A stretch of 58,518 nt of DNA from Oerskovia enterophila (GTDB lineage: Bacteria; Actinomycetota; Actinomycetes; Actinomycetales; Cellulomonadaceae): positions 1 through 58,518 of the forward strand of contig NZ_MAQA01000027.1 of the NCBI RefSeq assembly GCF_001692445.1. Direction: 5' to 3'. The position numbers were made by a program, and so were the translations under genes. The notes under the pieces are model-generated. The model did not search any database, was not told the origin of the DNA, and saw only the letters and a program-made list of their open reading frames with translations. Below are positions 51,551 to 58,518 of the stretch, one piece after another; position 1 is the first letter of the stretch; the number at the start of each line of letters is the position of its first letter.

Positions 51551-52734
51551 ACCTCGAGCGTGCGGTCCGCGATCGCGTCCCACGCGAAGTGCTCCTCGAC
51601 GCGCGTCCGGGCCGCTCGACCCATCTCGCGCGCCCGCTCCGGGTCGGAGACGACCGCGACGAGCGCAGCGGCGAGGTCGGCGACGAACGTGTCCGGGTCC
51701 ACGGGCGTGCCCGTCCCGTCGTCGACCTGCTCGATCGGGACCAGGTGGCCCGTGACGCCGTCGTCGATGACCTCGGGGATGCCCCCGGTCGCCGAGCCGA
51801 CGACGGGAAGGCCCACGGCCATGGCCTCGAGGTTCACGATCCCCAGCGGCTCGTAGACCGAGGGGCACACGAACACGGTCGAGGCCGCCAGGACCGCCAC
51901 GAGCTCCTCGCGCGGGAGCATCTGCTCGATCCACACGACCCCGGTGCGCTGCTCGGCGAGGCGCGCGACGGCCTCGCTCACCTCGGTCGCGATCTCGGGG
52001 GTGTCGGGTGCGCCCGCGCACAGGATCAGCTGGACCTCCGGAGGGAGCTGCGCGGCCGCGCGCAGCAGGTACGGCAGGCCCTTCTGGCGCGTGATGCGCC
52101 CGACGAAGACCACGGCCGGGCGCTCGGGGTCGATCCCGAGGTCGCGGACCACGCGGTCCGCCGCGGCGACCTGGGCCTCGGACCCGGGGCGACGCCAGCC
52201 GTCGAGGTCGATCCCGTTGTGGACCACGTGCACCTTGGACGGGTCGACGTCGGGGTAGCAGCGCAGGATGTCCGCGCGCATGCCCGCCGAGACAGCGATG
52301 ATGCCGGCCGCGGCCTCGTAGGCCGTCTTCTCGGCCCAGCCCGACAGCGCGTAGCCGCCCCCGAGCTGCTCGGCCTTCCACGGTCGCAGCGGCTCGAGCG
52401 AGTGCGCGCTGAGGACGTGCGGGATCCCGTGCAGGAGCGAGGCCAGGTGGCCGCCGAGGTTCGCGTACCAGGTGTGCGAGTGCACGAGGTCGGCTCCTGC
52501 GACGTCGTCGGCCATCGCCAGGTCCACGCCGAACGTCCCCAGCACGGGGTTCGCCGAGGAGAGCGAGCCGGGCACCGAGTACCCCGTGACCCCCTCCTCG
52601 CTGCGGGGTCCGTCGAAGCTGCGCACGCGCACGTCGATGCGTTCGCGCAGCACACGGGACAGCTCGGCGACGTGGACGCCCGCGCCTCCGTAGACGTAGG
52701 GCGGGTACTCACGGGTCAGCAGGTCGACTCTCAC
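51514..52734 (-). CDS. glgA: glycogen synthase GlgA/GlgM (ADP-glucose GT4 enzyme)
   Basis: A 406-residue actinobacterial GT4 enzyme: [20 protein letters not shown] at the N-terminus, [38 protein letters not shown] (donor-site start), and [20 protein letters not shown] with the E-x7-E motif. The Mycobacterium tuberculosis homologue Rv1212c, also divergent from glgC, makes maltose-1-phosphate from ADP-glucose (GlgM) as well as elongating glucan, so the symbol glgM may fit better. GTG 52734 follows -10 TAGCGT by 7 nt (leaderless). Its promoter shares a 136-bp gap with glgC. Confidence 0.93.
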   Translation of the reverse strand: MRVDLLTREYPPYVYGGAGVHVAELSRVLRERIDVRVRSFDGPRSEEGVTGYSVPGSLSSANPVLGTFGVDLAMADDVAGADLVHSHTWYANLGGHLASLLHGIPHVLSAHSLEPLRPWKAEQLGGGYALSGWAEKTAYEAAAGIIAVSAGMRADILRCYPDVDPSKVHVVHNGIDLDGWRRPGSEAQVAAADRVVRDLGIDPERPAVVFVGRITRQKGLPYLLRAAAQLPPEVQLILCAGAPDTPEIATEVSEAVARLAEQRTGVVWIEQMLPREELVAVLAASTVFVCPSVYEPLGIVNLEAMAVGLPVVGSATGGIPEVIDDGVTGHLVPIEQVDDGTGTPVDPDTFVADLAAALVAVVSDPERAREMGRAARTRVEEHFAWDAIADRTLEVYRSVLGSGPAA

Positions 52735-52870
52735 GCGGCACACGCTAGCGCGCTCGGCAGTGCCCGTGCGCACGGCAGGCCGCCCGCGACGCTCTCGCAC
52801 CGCGAATCACCCGCGACCAACACGTGGTTCGGTCCCCACGAACACCGGCCGAGGCCATAAGGTTCTGCCC

Positions 52871-54109
52871 ATGGCCGCCCCACGTGTCCTCGCAATCGTC
52901 CTCGCCGGTGGCGAGGGCAACCGGCTCATGCCGCTCACCGCCCACCGCGCCAAGCCGGCCGTCCCGTTCGGCGGTATCTACCGCCTGGTCGACTTCGCGC
53001 TGTCGAACCTGGTGAACTCGCACTACCTGCACATCGTCGTGCTGACGCAGTACAAGTCCCACAGCCTCGACCGCCACATCACCAAGACGTGGCGCATGTC
53101 GTCGTTGCTCGGGAACTTCGTCGCGCCGGTGCCGGCGCAGCAGCGGGTGGGCAAGCACTGGTACCTCGGCAGCGCCGACGCGATCTACCAGTGCCTGAAC
53201 ATCATCGAGGACGAGCGCCCCGACATCGTCGTGGTCGTCGGTGCGGACCACGTGTACCGCATGGACTTCTCCCAGATGGTCGACGCCCACATCGCGTCGG
53301 GGGCCGAGCTGACCGTCGCGGGCATCCGCCAGCCCATCTCGATGGCCGACCAGTTCGGTGTCATCGACACGGACCCCGAGGACCCCACCAAGATCCGCGC
53401 GTTCCTCGAGAAGCCGACCGACCCGGTCGGGCTCGCGGACTCGCCGCTCGAGGTCCTGGCGTCCATGGGCAACTACGTCATCAACGCCGACGCGCTCGTC
53501 GCGGCCGTCACGGCGGACGCGACCGACCCGGACTCGCGCCACGACATGGGCGGAGACATCGTCCCGGCCTTCGTCGCGCGCGGCACGGCCGGTGTCTACG
53601 ACTTCATCCGGAACGACGTCCCCGGCTCCACGGACCGCGACCGCGACTACTGGCGCGACGTCGGGACGCTCGACGCGTACTACGACGCGAACAAGGACCT
53701 CATCTCGATCACGCCGGTCTTCAACCTCTACAACGACGAGTGGCCGCTGCACACCGGGTACGTGGGCCTGCCGCCCGCGAAGTTCGTCCACTCGGGGCAG
53801 GGCCGCCTGGGTCACGCCGCGGACTCGCTCGTCTCCCCCGGCGTCATCATCTCCGGGGCCACCGTGGTGGGCTCGGTCCTGTCCCCCGGCGTCTACCTGC
53901 ACTCCTGGTCGTCGGTGTCGGACTCCGTCCTCATGGACGGGGTCCAGGTCGAGCGGCACGCCCAGGTCCACCGCGCGATCCTCGACAAGAACGTGATCGT
54001 CACCGAGCGCGCCCGCATCGGGCTCGACCCGGCACAGGACCGCGCCCGTGGGTTCACCGTCACCGAGTCGGGCATCACCGTCGTCCCCAAGGGAACCATC
54101 GTTGAATAG
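52871..54109 (+). CDS. glgC: glucose-1-phosphate adenylyltransferase GlgC
   Basis: A 412-residue enzyme that makes ADP-glucose for glycogen or maltose-1-phosphate synthesis. Nucleotidyltransferase domain: [57 protein letters not shown]-terminal left-handed beta-helix with [20 protein letters not shown] and [18 protein letters not shown] -10 TAAGGT (52858-52863) ends 7 nt before the ATG, suggesting a leaderless message. It overlaps the serB start by 8 bp. Confidence 0.96.
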   Translation: MAAPRVLAIVLAGGEGNRLMPLTAHRAKPAVPFGGIYRLVDFALSNLVNSHYLHIVVLTQYKSHSLDRHITKTWRMSSLLGNFVAPVPAQQRVGKHWYLGSADAIYQCLNIIEDERPDIVVVVGADHVYRMDFSQMVDAHIASGAELTVAGIRQPISMADQFGVIDTDPEDPTKIRAFLEKPTDPVGLADSPLEVLASMGNYVINADALVAAVTADATDPDSRHDMGGDIVPAFVARGTAGVYDFIRNDVPGSTDRDRDYWRDVGTLDAYYDANKDLISITPVFNLYNDEWPLHTGYVGLPPAKFVHSGQGRLGHAADSLVSPGVIISGATVVGSVLSPGVYLHSWSSVSDSVLMDGVQVERHAQVHRAILDKNVIVTERARIGLDPAQDRARGFTVTESGITVVPKGTIVE

Positions 54110-54779
54110 CACTGCCGCCCGTCCTGACGTCTCGACCCGCCGGTTGGTGGTCATGGACGTCGACTCGACCCTCATCACGCAGGAGGTCATCGAGCTCCTG
54201 GCGGACCACGCCGGGACCCGCGAGCTCGTCACCGAGGTCACCGAGCGCGCCATGCGCGGCGAGATCGACTTCGGCGAGTCCCTGCGCGAGCGGGTCGCGA
54301 CGCTGGCCGGGGTCCCGGTCAGCGCGTTCGAGGACGTGCTCGAGCGCGTCACGCTCACGCCCGGCGCCCGCGAGCTGGTCGCCGAGTTCCAGGGCCGGGG
54401 CTGGACCGTGGCCCTGGTCTCCGGGGGCTTCGAGGAGATCGTCGCCCCGCTGGCCGCGAGCCTCGGGATCACGCACTTCCGGGCGAACCGGCTCGAGGTC
54501 GTGGACGGCCTGCTCACGGGCAGGACGACCGGCCCCGTGATCGACCGCGCGACCAAGGAGGTCACGCTGCGCGAGCTCGCCGCCAGCGAGGGCGTGGACA
54601 TGGCGGACACCGTCGCGATCGGCGACGGCGCGAACGACCTCGACATGATCGGCGCGGCCGGCATCGGGATCGCGTTCGCGGCCAAGCCCGTCGTGGTCGC
54701 CCAGGCACCCTTCTCCGTCCCGGGTCCGCGCCTCGACGCGGTGCTGGAGATCATCGACGCATCGGGCCGGACCGCCTGA
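54102..54779 (+). CDS. serB: phosphoserine phosphatase SerB
   Basis: A 225-residue HAD phosphatase, last step of serine synthesis. Motif [20 protein letters not shown] (nucleophile Asp and DxDST), motif [12 protein letters not shown], Lys in [12 protein letters not shown], motif [14 protein letters not shown]. It lacks an N-terminal ACT domain, unlike some homologues. The upstream limit is TTG 54102, overlapping the glgC stop by 8 bp with GGGAA at good distance; GTG 54147 or ATG 54153 would cut into motif I, so TTG is preferred. Confidence 0.93.
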   Translation: MNSTAARPDVSTRRLVVMDVDSTLITQEVIELLADHAGTRELVTEVTERAMRGEIDFGESLRERVATLAGVPVSAFEDVLERVTLTPGARELVAEFQGRGWTVALVSGGFEEIVAPLAASLGITHFRANRLEVVDGLLTGRTTGPVIDRATKEVTLRELAASEGVDMADTVAIGDGANDLDMIGAAGIGIAFAAKPVVVAQAPFSVPGPRLDAVLEIIDASGRTA

Positions 54780-54781
54780 GG

Positions 54782-55300
54782 GTGCGTCCGGCGTCGTCGC
54801 GACCGATCCTGTTCCTGGACGTCGACGGGACCCTGCTCCCGTTCGGTGGCCCCGGGATGCCCGTGGTCCCGGACGCACCCGCGTCCTGGACGGCGACGAC
54901 GAACCCTCACCTGGCACGGGTCGACCGGGCGCTGGGCACCCTCCTGACCGGGCTGGGGTGCGAGCTGATGTGGGCCACGGCGTGGATGCACGACGCGAAC
55001 GAGGTGATCGCGCCGCTGCTGGGGTTGCCGCAGCTGCGGGTCGCCGATCTGCCCGCCTACGACGGCGACCACGGCGCCGACAACCTGCAGTGGAAGACGA
55101 AGGCGCTGGTCCGGATCGCGGACGGACGTCCGTTCGTCTGGATCGACGACGTCATCGGGCACGCCGACCGGTGGTGGGTCGAGCTCGAGCATCCCGGTGC
55201 CGCCCTGCTCCACCAGGTCGAGCCTGCGGTCGGGGTGACCTCGACCGACATCGCCACGATCGCCGCCTGGCTGCGAGACCTGGAGCCTCCCGTCAGTTGA
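54782..55300 (+). CDS. HAD-superfamily hydrolase (Swiss-Army-knife RNA-repair type HAD domain)
   Basis: A 172-residue single-domain HAD protein: motif I ILFLDVDGTLLPFGGPG (two Asp), WATAWMHDANEVIAPLLGLP (characteristic of the HAD domain named after Swiss Army Knife RNA-repair proteins), and FVWIDDVIGHADRWW as motif IV. The substrate is unknown; a small-molecule or RNA phosphate is possible. GTG 54782 is 2 bp after the serB stop, so it is probably translated with glgC-serB. Confidence 0.85.
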   Translation: MRPASSRPILFLDVDGTLLPFGGPGMPVVPDAPASWTATTNPHLARVDRALGTLLTGLGCELMWATAWMHDANEVIAPLLGLPQLRVADLPAYDGDHGADNLQWKTKALVRIADGRPFVWIDDVIGHADRWWVELEHPGAALLHQVEPAVGVTSTDIATIAAWLRDLEPPVS

Positions 55301-55344
55301 CGAGCGGTGGGTGAGGAGCCCGGCCAGGACGTCTGCAACCGGCT

Positions 55345-55650
55345 CTAGGCCGCCGGGGTGAGCGCGTCGACGAGCTGTTCGACCGTGGGCGCACCCGCGA
55401 GACCCTGCGGGGTCGGGTAGAGACGGCACGCCAGCCCGCTCACCTCCTGGTGCTCGAACAGGTCGCGCCCGTCGAGACGAAGCGTGGGAGACCCCGGGAA
55501 CGCGAGAGCCGCGGCGTGCTCGTCGGTCAGGACCTCGACGAGCTCGACGGGTCGACCGGGACAGCCCGCGAGCTCCAGAGCCTGCGCGAGGTTGTCACGC
55601 GCGACCGTCCGGCTCGGACAACCTTCGAAGTACAGGAGCTCGATCGTCAT
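55345..55650 (-). CDS. thioredoxin-like protein of the DF (seleno)protein family
   Basis: A 101-residue protein starting MTIELLYFEGCPSRTVARDN, where the ExC region stands at the thioredoxin active-site position with a single Cys (C-P-S) instead of CxxC. It continues with FPGSPTLRLDGRDLF, GLACRLYPTPQGLAGAPTVE, which are family hallmarks. Some relatives carry selenocysteine; here the codon is a normal Cys. Function not established, probably thiol redox. Separate from sixA by a terminator. Confidence 0.85.
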   Translation of the reverse strand: MTIELLYFEGCPSRTVARDNLAQALELAGCPGRPVELVEVLTDEHAAALAFPGSPTLRLDGRDLFEHQEVSGLACRLYPTPQGLAGAPTVEQLVDALTPAA

Positions 55651-55729
55651 GTCTCCATGGTGGCGGATCCGCGCGCCGTCGCCGGGGCGGACCGCCTGAG
55701 GATCACCCCGGATCGCGCGCCGGTACGAC

Positions 55730-55768
55730 GAAGCCCCTTCCTCCCGTCGATCGGGTGAAAGGGGCTTC
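55730..55768. terminator. hairpin terminator between sixA and the DF-family gene
   Basis: GAAGCCCCTT (55730-55739) and AAGGGGCTTC (55759-55768) form a perfect 10-bp stem; a small inner CCCG/CGGG pairing is possible. It lies 22 bp past the sixA stop. Confidence 0.8.
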
Positions 55769-55790
55769 GTGCTTCGCGCGGCTCGCGCCT

Positions 55791-56360
55791 TCAGCTCGAG
55801 GGACGCCCGACGTACGACAGGTTCGCGACCGCACCGTCCCACTCGCCCCACGGGGTCGAGGACTCCAGGACGCTGTACGTCGCCGTGGGGACCCCCACCC
55901 GGACCTGGGCGAGCGCGCCCGAGTCCGAGCCGGGGCCGGCCAGGTGCGCCGCGGTCGCTGCCATGGTCGGCTCGTGACCGACCACCAGGAGCGTGCGCAC
56001 CCGGGAGTCGGCCCCTCGGACCATGTCCAGCACGTCCCGCACGCCCGCGGCATACAGGGTGTCCGTCACCACGACCTCCGGGGCGACGTCACCCAGGTGC
56101 GCCGCGAGGAGGTCCCACGTCTGGCGCGTGCGCAGGGCAGAAGAGCACAGGACGAGCTCGGGGACGAGCGCGGAGTGCGCCAGCGCGGCACCGACCCGGC
56201 CGGCCTGACGCCGGCCGTTGAGCGCCAGCGGGCGCAGGACGTCGTCGACTCCGCCGGCAGGCTCCGCCTTGGCGTGCCGGAGCAGCACCAGGCGGTGCGT
56301 ACCGCCCGCCGCCCCGGAACCGGCGGCGTCGGACGCCACCGACGATCTGCCGTCTCGCAC
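55791..56360 (-). CDS. SixA-type histidine phosphatase
   Basis: A 189-residue phosphoglycerate-mutase-fold phosphatase: HRLVLLRHAKAEPAGG (catalytic RHG/RHA motif), LNGRRQAGRVG, LCSSALRTRQTW (second phosphate Arg), LLVVGHEPTM (second catalytic His). SixA proteins dephosphorylate phosphohistidine on signalling or PTS proteins; the substrate here is unknown. GTG 56360 has the SD-like GAGGGG. It follows fabI by 14 bp on the same strand. Confidence 0.9.
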   Translation of the reverse strand: MRDGRSSVASDAAGSGAAGGTHRLVLLRHAKAEPAGGVDDVLRPLALNGRRQAGRVGAALAHSALVPELVLCSSALRTRQTWDLLAAHLGDVAPEVVVTDTLYAAGVRDVLDMVRGADSRVRTLLVVGHEPTMAATAAHLAGPGSDSGALAQVRVGVPTATYSVLESSTPWGEWDGAVANLSYVGRPSS

Positions 56361-56374
56361 GTTCGCCCCTCTCG

Positions 56375-57142
56375 TCACAGCCCCATGGCGTGCACGCCGC
56401 CGTCGACGTGCACGATCTCCCCCGTGGTCGCCGGGAACCAGTCTGACAGCAGTGCGACGACCGCGCGTGCAGCGGGCTCCGCGGTCAGCTGGTCCCAGCC
56501 GAGCGGTGCGCGCGTGGGCCAGCCGTCCTCCATCTGCTCGAACCCGGGGATCGACTTCGCCGCGGTGGTGCGGATGGGGCCCGCGGAGACGAGGTTGGTG
56601 CGGATCCCCTCCGGGCCGAGGTCGCGCGCGAGGTAGCGGTTCGCCGACTCGAGCCCGGCCTTCGCGACGCCCATCCAGTCGTACACGGGCCACGCGAACT
56701 GCGCGTCGAACGTGAGCCCGACGACGGCACCACCGTTGGTCATGAGCGGCTTGGCGGCCACGGCGAGGGACTTGTAGGAGAAGGTCGAGACCTGCAGCGC
56801 GGTCGCGACGTCCTCCCAGGTCGCGGAGAGGAAGTTGCCGCCCATGACGCTCTGGGGCGCGAACCCGATCGAGTGCACGACGCCGTCGAGCGTGTCCACG
56901 TGCTCGCGGACCGCGTCGGCCAGGCCCGCCAGGTCCTCCTCGTTCGTCACGTCGAGCTGGACGACGGGTGCCTCGACCGGCAGACGCTTGGCGAACGCCT
57001 GCGTGAGCTTCATCTGGCGACCGAACGAGGAGAGCACGACCGTGGCCCCCTCCTCCTGCGCGAGCCGGGCCGCGTGGAACGCGATCGAGGAGTCGGTGAG
57101 GACGCCGGTGATCAGGAGCTTCTTGCCTTCGAGCAGACCCAT
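56375..57142 (-). CDS. fabI: enoyl-[acyl-carrier-protein] reductase (FabI/InhA)
   Basis: A 255-residue NADH-dependent SDR reductase completing each fatty-acid elongation cycle. MGLLEGKKLLITGVLTDSSI is the FabI start with the unusual G-V-x-x-x-S-I cofactor loop; VVHSIGFAPQ; the catalytic YDWMGVAKAGLES (Y-x6-K); and RTNLVSAGPIRTTAAKSIPG (substrate loop, inhibitor-contact region). SD GGAAGAAG precedes ATG 57142. Located after fabG, as in the mycobacterial mabA-inhA operon, but with a hairpin between them. Confidence 0.95.
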   Translation of the reverse strand: MGLLEGKKLLITGVLTDSSIAFHAARLAQEEGATVVLSSFGRQMKLTQAFAKRLPVEAPVVQLDVTNEEDLAGLADAVREHVDTLDGVVHSIGFAPQSVMGGNFLSATWEDVATALQVSTFSYKSLAVAAKPLMTNGGAVVGLTFDAQFAWPVYDWMGVAKAGLESANRYLARDLGPEGIRTNLVSAGPIRTTAAKSIPGFEQMEDGWPTRAPLGWDQLTAEPAARAVVALLSDWFPATTGEIVHVDGGVHAMGL

Positions 57143-57231
57143 CAGATTCTTCTTCCGTTCTTTCGTCGTGCGCTGCTTGAGCGTACTCATGGACGACCTG
57201 CCCGGGGTAGTTCTCGGGGGTCGTGCGGTGT

Positions 57232-57257
57232 GTCGGGGAGCACGCGTGCTCCCCGAC
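57232..57257 (-). terminator. perfect 26-bp palindrome between fabG and fabI
   Basis: GTCGGGGAGCACG (57232-57244) followed directly by its reverse complement (57245-57257). It lies 16 bp past the fabG stop and about 90 bp before fabI. It could be a partial terminator or processing site setting fabI expression apart from fabG; as DNA it could equally be an operator. Confidence 0.7.
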
Positions 57258-57272
57258 GACGTCAGGTGGTGG

Positions 57273-58001
57273 TCAGTGCCCCATGCCGAGGCCGCCGTCG
57301 ACCGGGATCACGGCGCCGCTGATGTAGCCCGCGTCGGGGGACGCGAGGAACTGCACGACACCCGCGACCTCGTCGGCCTGGGCGAAGCGTCCCGCGGGGA
57401 TGTTCGCCTTGTACTGCTTCTGGCGCTCCTCGGGCAGCTCGGCGGTCATGGCCGTCTCGATGAAGCCCGGGGCGACGACGTTGGCCGTGATGCCGCGACC
57501 ACCGAGCTCGCGCGTGATCGAGCGGGCCATGCCGACCAGCGCGGCCTTCGAGGCCGAGTAGTTGACCTGCCCGGGGCCGCCGTACAGGCCCACGACCGAG
57601 GAGATGAGCACGATGCGGCCGCGCCGCAGGCGGATCATGCCCTTGGAGACGCGGCGCACGCAGCGGAAGGTCCCCGTGAGGTTGACGTCGATGACGGACT
57701 CGAACTCGTCGTCGGTCATGCGCATGAGGAGCTGGTCACGGGTCACGCCCGCGTTCGCGACGAGGACCTCGACCGGGCCGAGCTCGGCCTCGATCGCCGT
57801 GAAGGCCGCGTCGACGGCCTCGGTGTCGGTGATGTCGCCCACGACGCCGAACACGCCCTCGGGCAGGTCGCCGCTGCGGTAGATCGTCGCGACACGGTCA
57901 CCGTTGGCGACGAACCGCTCGGCGATCGAGCGGCCGATGCCCCGGTTGGCGCCCGTGACGACCACGGTGCGCGGGCTGGGGGAAGCGGGGGCTTCGGACA
58001 C
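57273..58001 (-). CDS. fabG: 3-oxoacyl-[acyl-carrier-protein] reductase (FabG/MabA)
   Basis: A 242-residue classical SDR: VVVTGANRGIGRSIAERF (TGxxxGIG), VLVANAGVTRDQLLMRM, catalytic Ser in IVLISSVVGLYGGPG, YSASKAALVGM (YxxxK) and PGFIETAMTAELPE. It reduces 3-oxoacyl-ACP with NADPH. The end VIPVDGGLGMGH is as in MabA. GTG 58001 is the chosen start. It is divergent from the DUF3099 gene across 172 bp. Confidence 0.94.
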   Translation of the reverse strand: MSEAPASPSPRTVVVTGANRGIGRSIAERFVANGDRVATIYRSGDLPEGVFGVVGDITDTEAVDAAFTAIEAELGPVEVLVANAGVTRDQLLMRMTDDEFESVIDVNLTGTFRCVRRVSKGMIRLRRGRIVLISSVVGLYGGPGQVNYSASKAALVGMARSITRELGGRGITANVVAPGFIETAMTAELPEERQKQYKANIPAGRFAQADEVAGVVQFLASPDAGYISGAVIPVDGGLGMGH

Positions 58002-58140
58002 GACATCTCCTCGTTCGGGTGGCCTGGGAGGCGTCGTCCGCGGCGGGGATTCCCCCGCTCGTCCGGCACGTCGCCGCAACGACCGTACCGCGAGCGCCCG
58101 ACGGCGTGCGCGCAGGGACCATCACAGGCGACCGGGGTCC

Positions 58141-58159
58141 TTTGTCGGGTTCCGACAAA
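58141..58159. promoter_or_regulatory. palindrome upstream of the DUF3099 gene
   Basis: TTTGTCGG (58141-58148), GTT, CCGACAAA (58152-58159): perfect 8-bp arms, 14 bp before GTG 58174 and 139 bp upstream of fabG. It fits an operator. A factor cannot be named. Confidence 0.6.
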
Positions 58160-58173
58160 CGTAGGATGGAGGG

Positions 58174-58518
58174 GTGAGCAGCAACAACAAGGTGCCGAGC
58201 ATCTCGGACGCACCGGAGTCGCTCGCGCAGGACCAGGCCCGGCGCACCAAGCGCTACCTCATCCAGATGGGGATCCGGCTCGTGTGCTTCCTCGCGGCCG
58301 TGATCGTCCACGGGTGGTTCTCGTTCGTCCTGATCGGGGCCGCGATCGTCCTCCCGTACGTCGCGGTGCTGCTCGTCAACGCCGGGCGTGACCAGCGGAC
58401 CTACGACGTCTCGCCCATGGAGCGCCTCCAGGTGGAGGCCGCCCCCGACCACCCGAGCCTCGGGCGCGTCGTCGAGCTCGACGACGAGGGCCGGGTCCGC
58501 CGCGAGGACCCCGACTCC
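58174..58518 (+). CDS. DUF3099-family membrane protein (3' end cut by the window)
   Basis: 115 codons are visible with no stop. The actinobacterial DUF3099 pattern is seen: polar N-terminus, ARRTKRYLIQMGIRLVCFLA leading into helix 1 (about 32-48), VHGWFSFVLIGAAIVLPYVA as helix 2 (about 50-72), then VLLVNAGRDQRTYDVSPME and an acidic cytosolic tail. Function unknown. GTG 58174 has SD GGAGGG at close spacing. Confidence 0.88.
   Translation, partial: MSSNNKVPSISDAPESLAQDQARRTKRYLIQMGIRLVCFLAAVIVHGWFSFVLIGAAIVLPYVAVLLVNAGRDQRTYDVSPMERLQVEAAPDHPSLGRVVELDDEGRVRREDPDS

Noticed and set aside
55345-55650. Selenoprotein
   Set aside because: The active-site codon is TGC (Cys); no in-frame TGA and no SECIS-like hairpin.

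Overview
The window is very GC-rich, gene-dense chromosomal DNA of an actinobacterium. Protein flavour and gene order point to Micrococcales, probably near Cellulomonadaceae or Promicromonosporaceae: a divergent glycogen synthase/glgC pair, a fabG-fabI pair like mycobacterial mabA-inhA, an archaeal-type AspRS, many GTG starts, many GTGA/ATGA overlaps and many apparently leaderless genes. The taxonomic call is inference. I found 52 protein genes. I saw no rRNA, tRNA, phage, transposase or CRISPR.

Layout. 0-1.1 kb: a PEBP gene with a damaged or unresolved 5' end and a YbaK-type deacylase. 1.2-6.4 kb (minus): a siderophore-uptake operon (ATPase, binding lipoprotein, fused double permease, siderophore-interacting reductase) with the same iron-box promoter present twice. 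6.5-8.6 kb: universal stress protein and amino-acid permease. 8.8-10.3 kb: a translational T-box leader and an archaeal-type aspartyl-tRNA synthetase. 10.4-14.3 kb: a heterodimeric ABC exporter bracketed by two copies of a long inverted repeat. 14.4-21.2 kb (minus): a pyruvate/monocarboxylate module made of CstA, its YbdD partner, a LytS/LytTR two-component system and a sodium:solute symporter with a small membrane partner. A 22-bp-period repeat array lies inside the module, and tandem BtsR-like boxes plus a CRP-like site lie upstream of cstA. 21.3-26.5 kb: ABC-F protein, glycosyltransferase, DUF4240 protein, unknown membrane protein, ketopantoate-reductase-like enzyme.

26.5-38.1 kb: respiratory nitrate reduction. 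narGHJI runs directly into moaE, moaA and moaD (molybdenum cofactor synthesis) with overlapping stops and starts. A Cys-rich HTH regulator is divergent from narG, and narK has a DosR/NarL-type palindromic promoter. 38.7-42.2 kb: SpoU/TrmH methyltransferase, a cluster of three three-armed inverted-repeat elements, a GT2-GtrA fusion with an in-frame hexanucleotide microsatellite, and a phosphodiester glycosidase. 42.4-49.7 kb: lipoprotein, a second heterodimeric ABC exporter with its TetR regulator, and a stomatin-like/NfeD pair. 49.9-55.3 kb: ABC ATPase, unknown protein, glycogen synthase and glgC, serB, HAD protein. 55.3-58.5 kb: thioredoxin-like protein, SixA phosphatase, fabI, fabG and a truncated DUF3099 gene at the window edge.

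The least expected signals are regulatory: the T-box on a second-type AspRS, the BtsSR-like control region of cstA, the 22-bp array between ybdD and the sensor kinase, the covarying inverted-repeat families, and the duplicated leaderless iron promoter.
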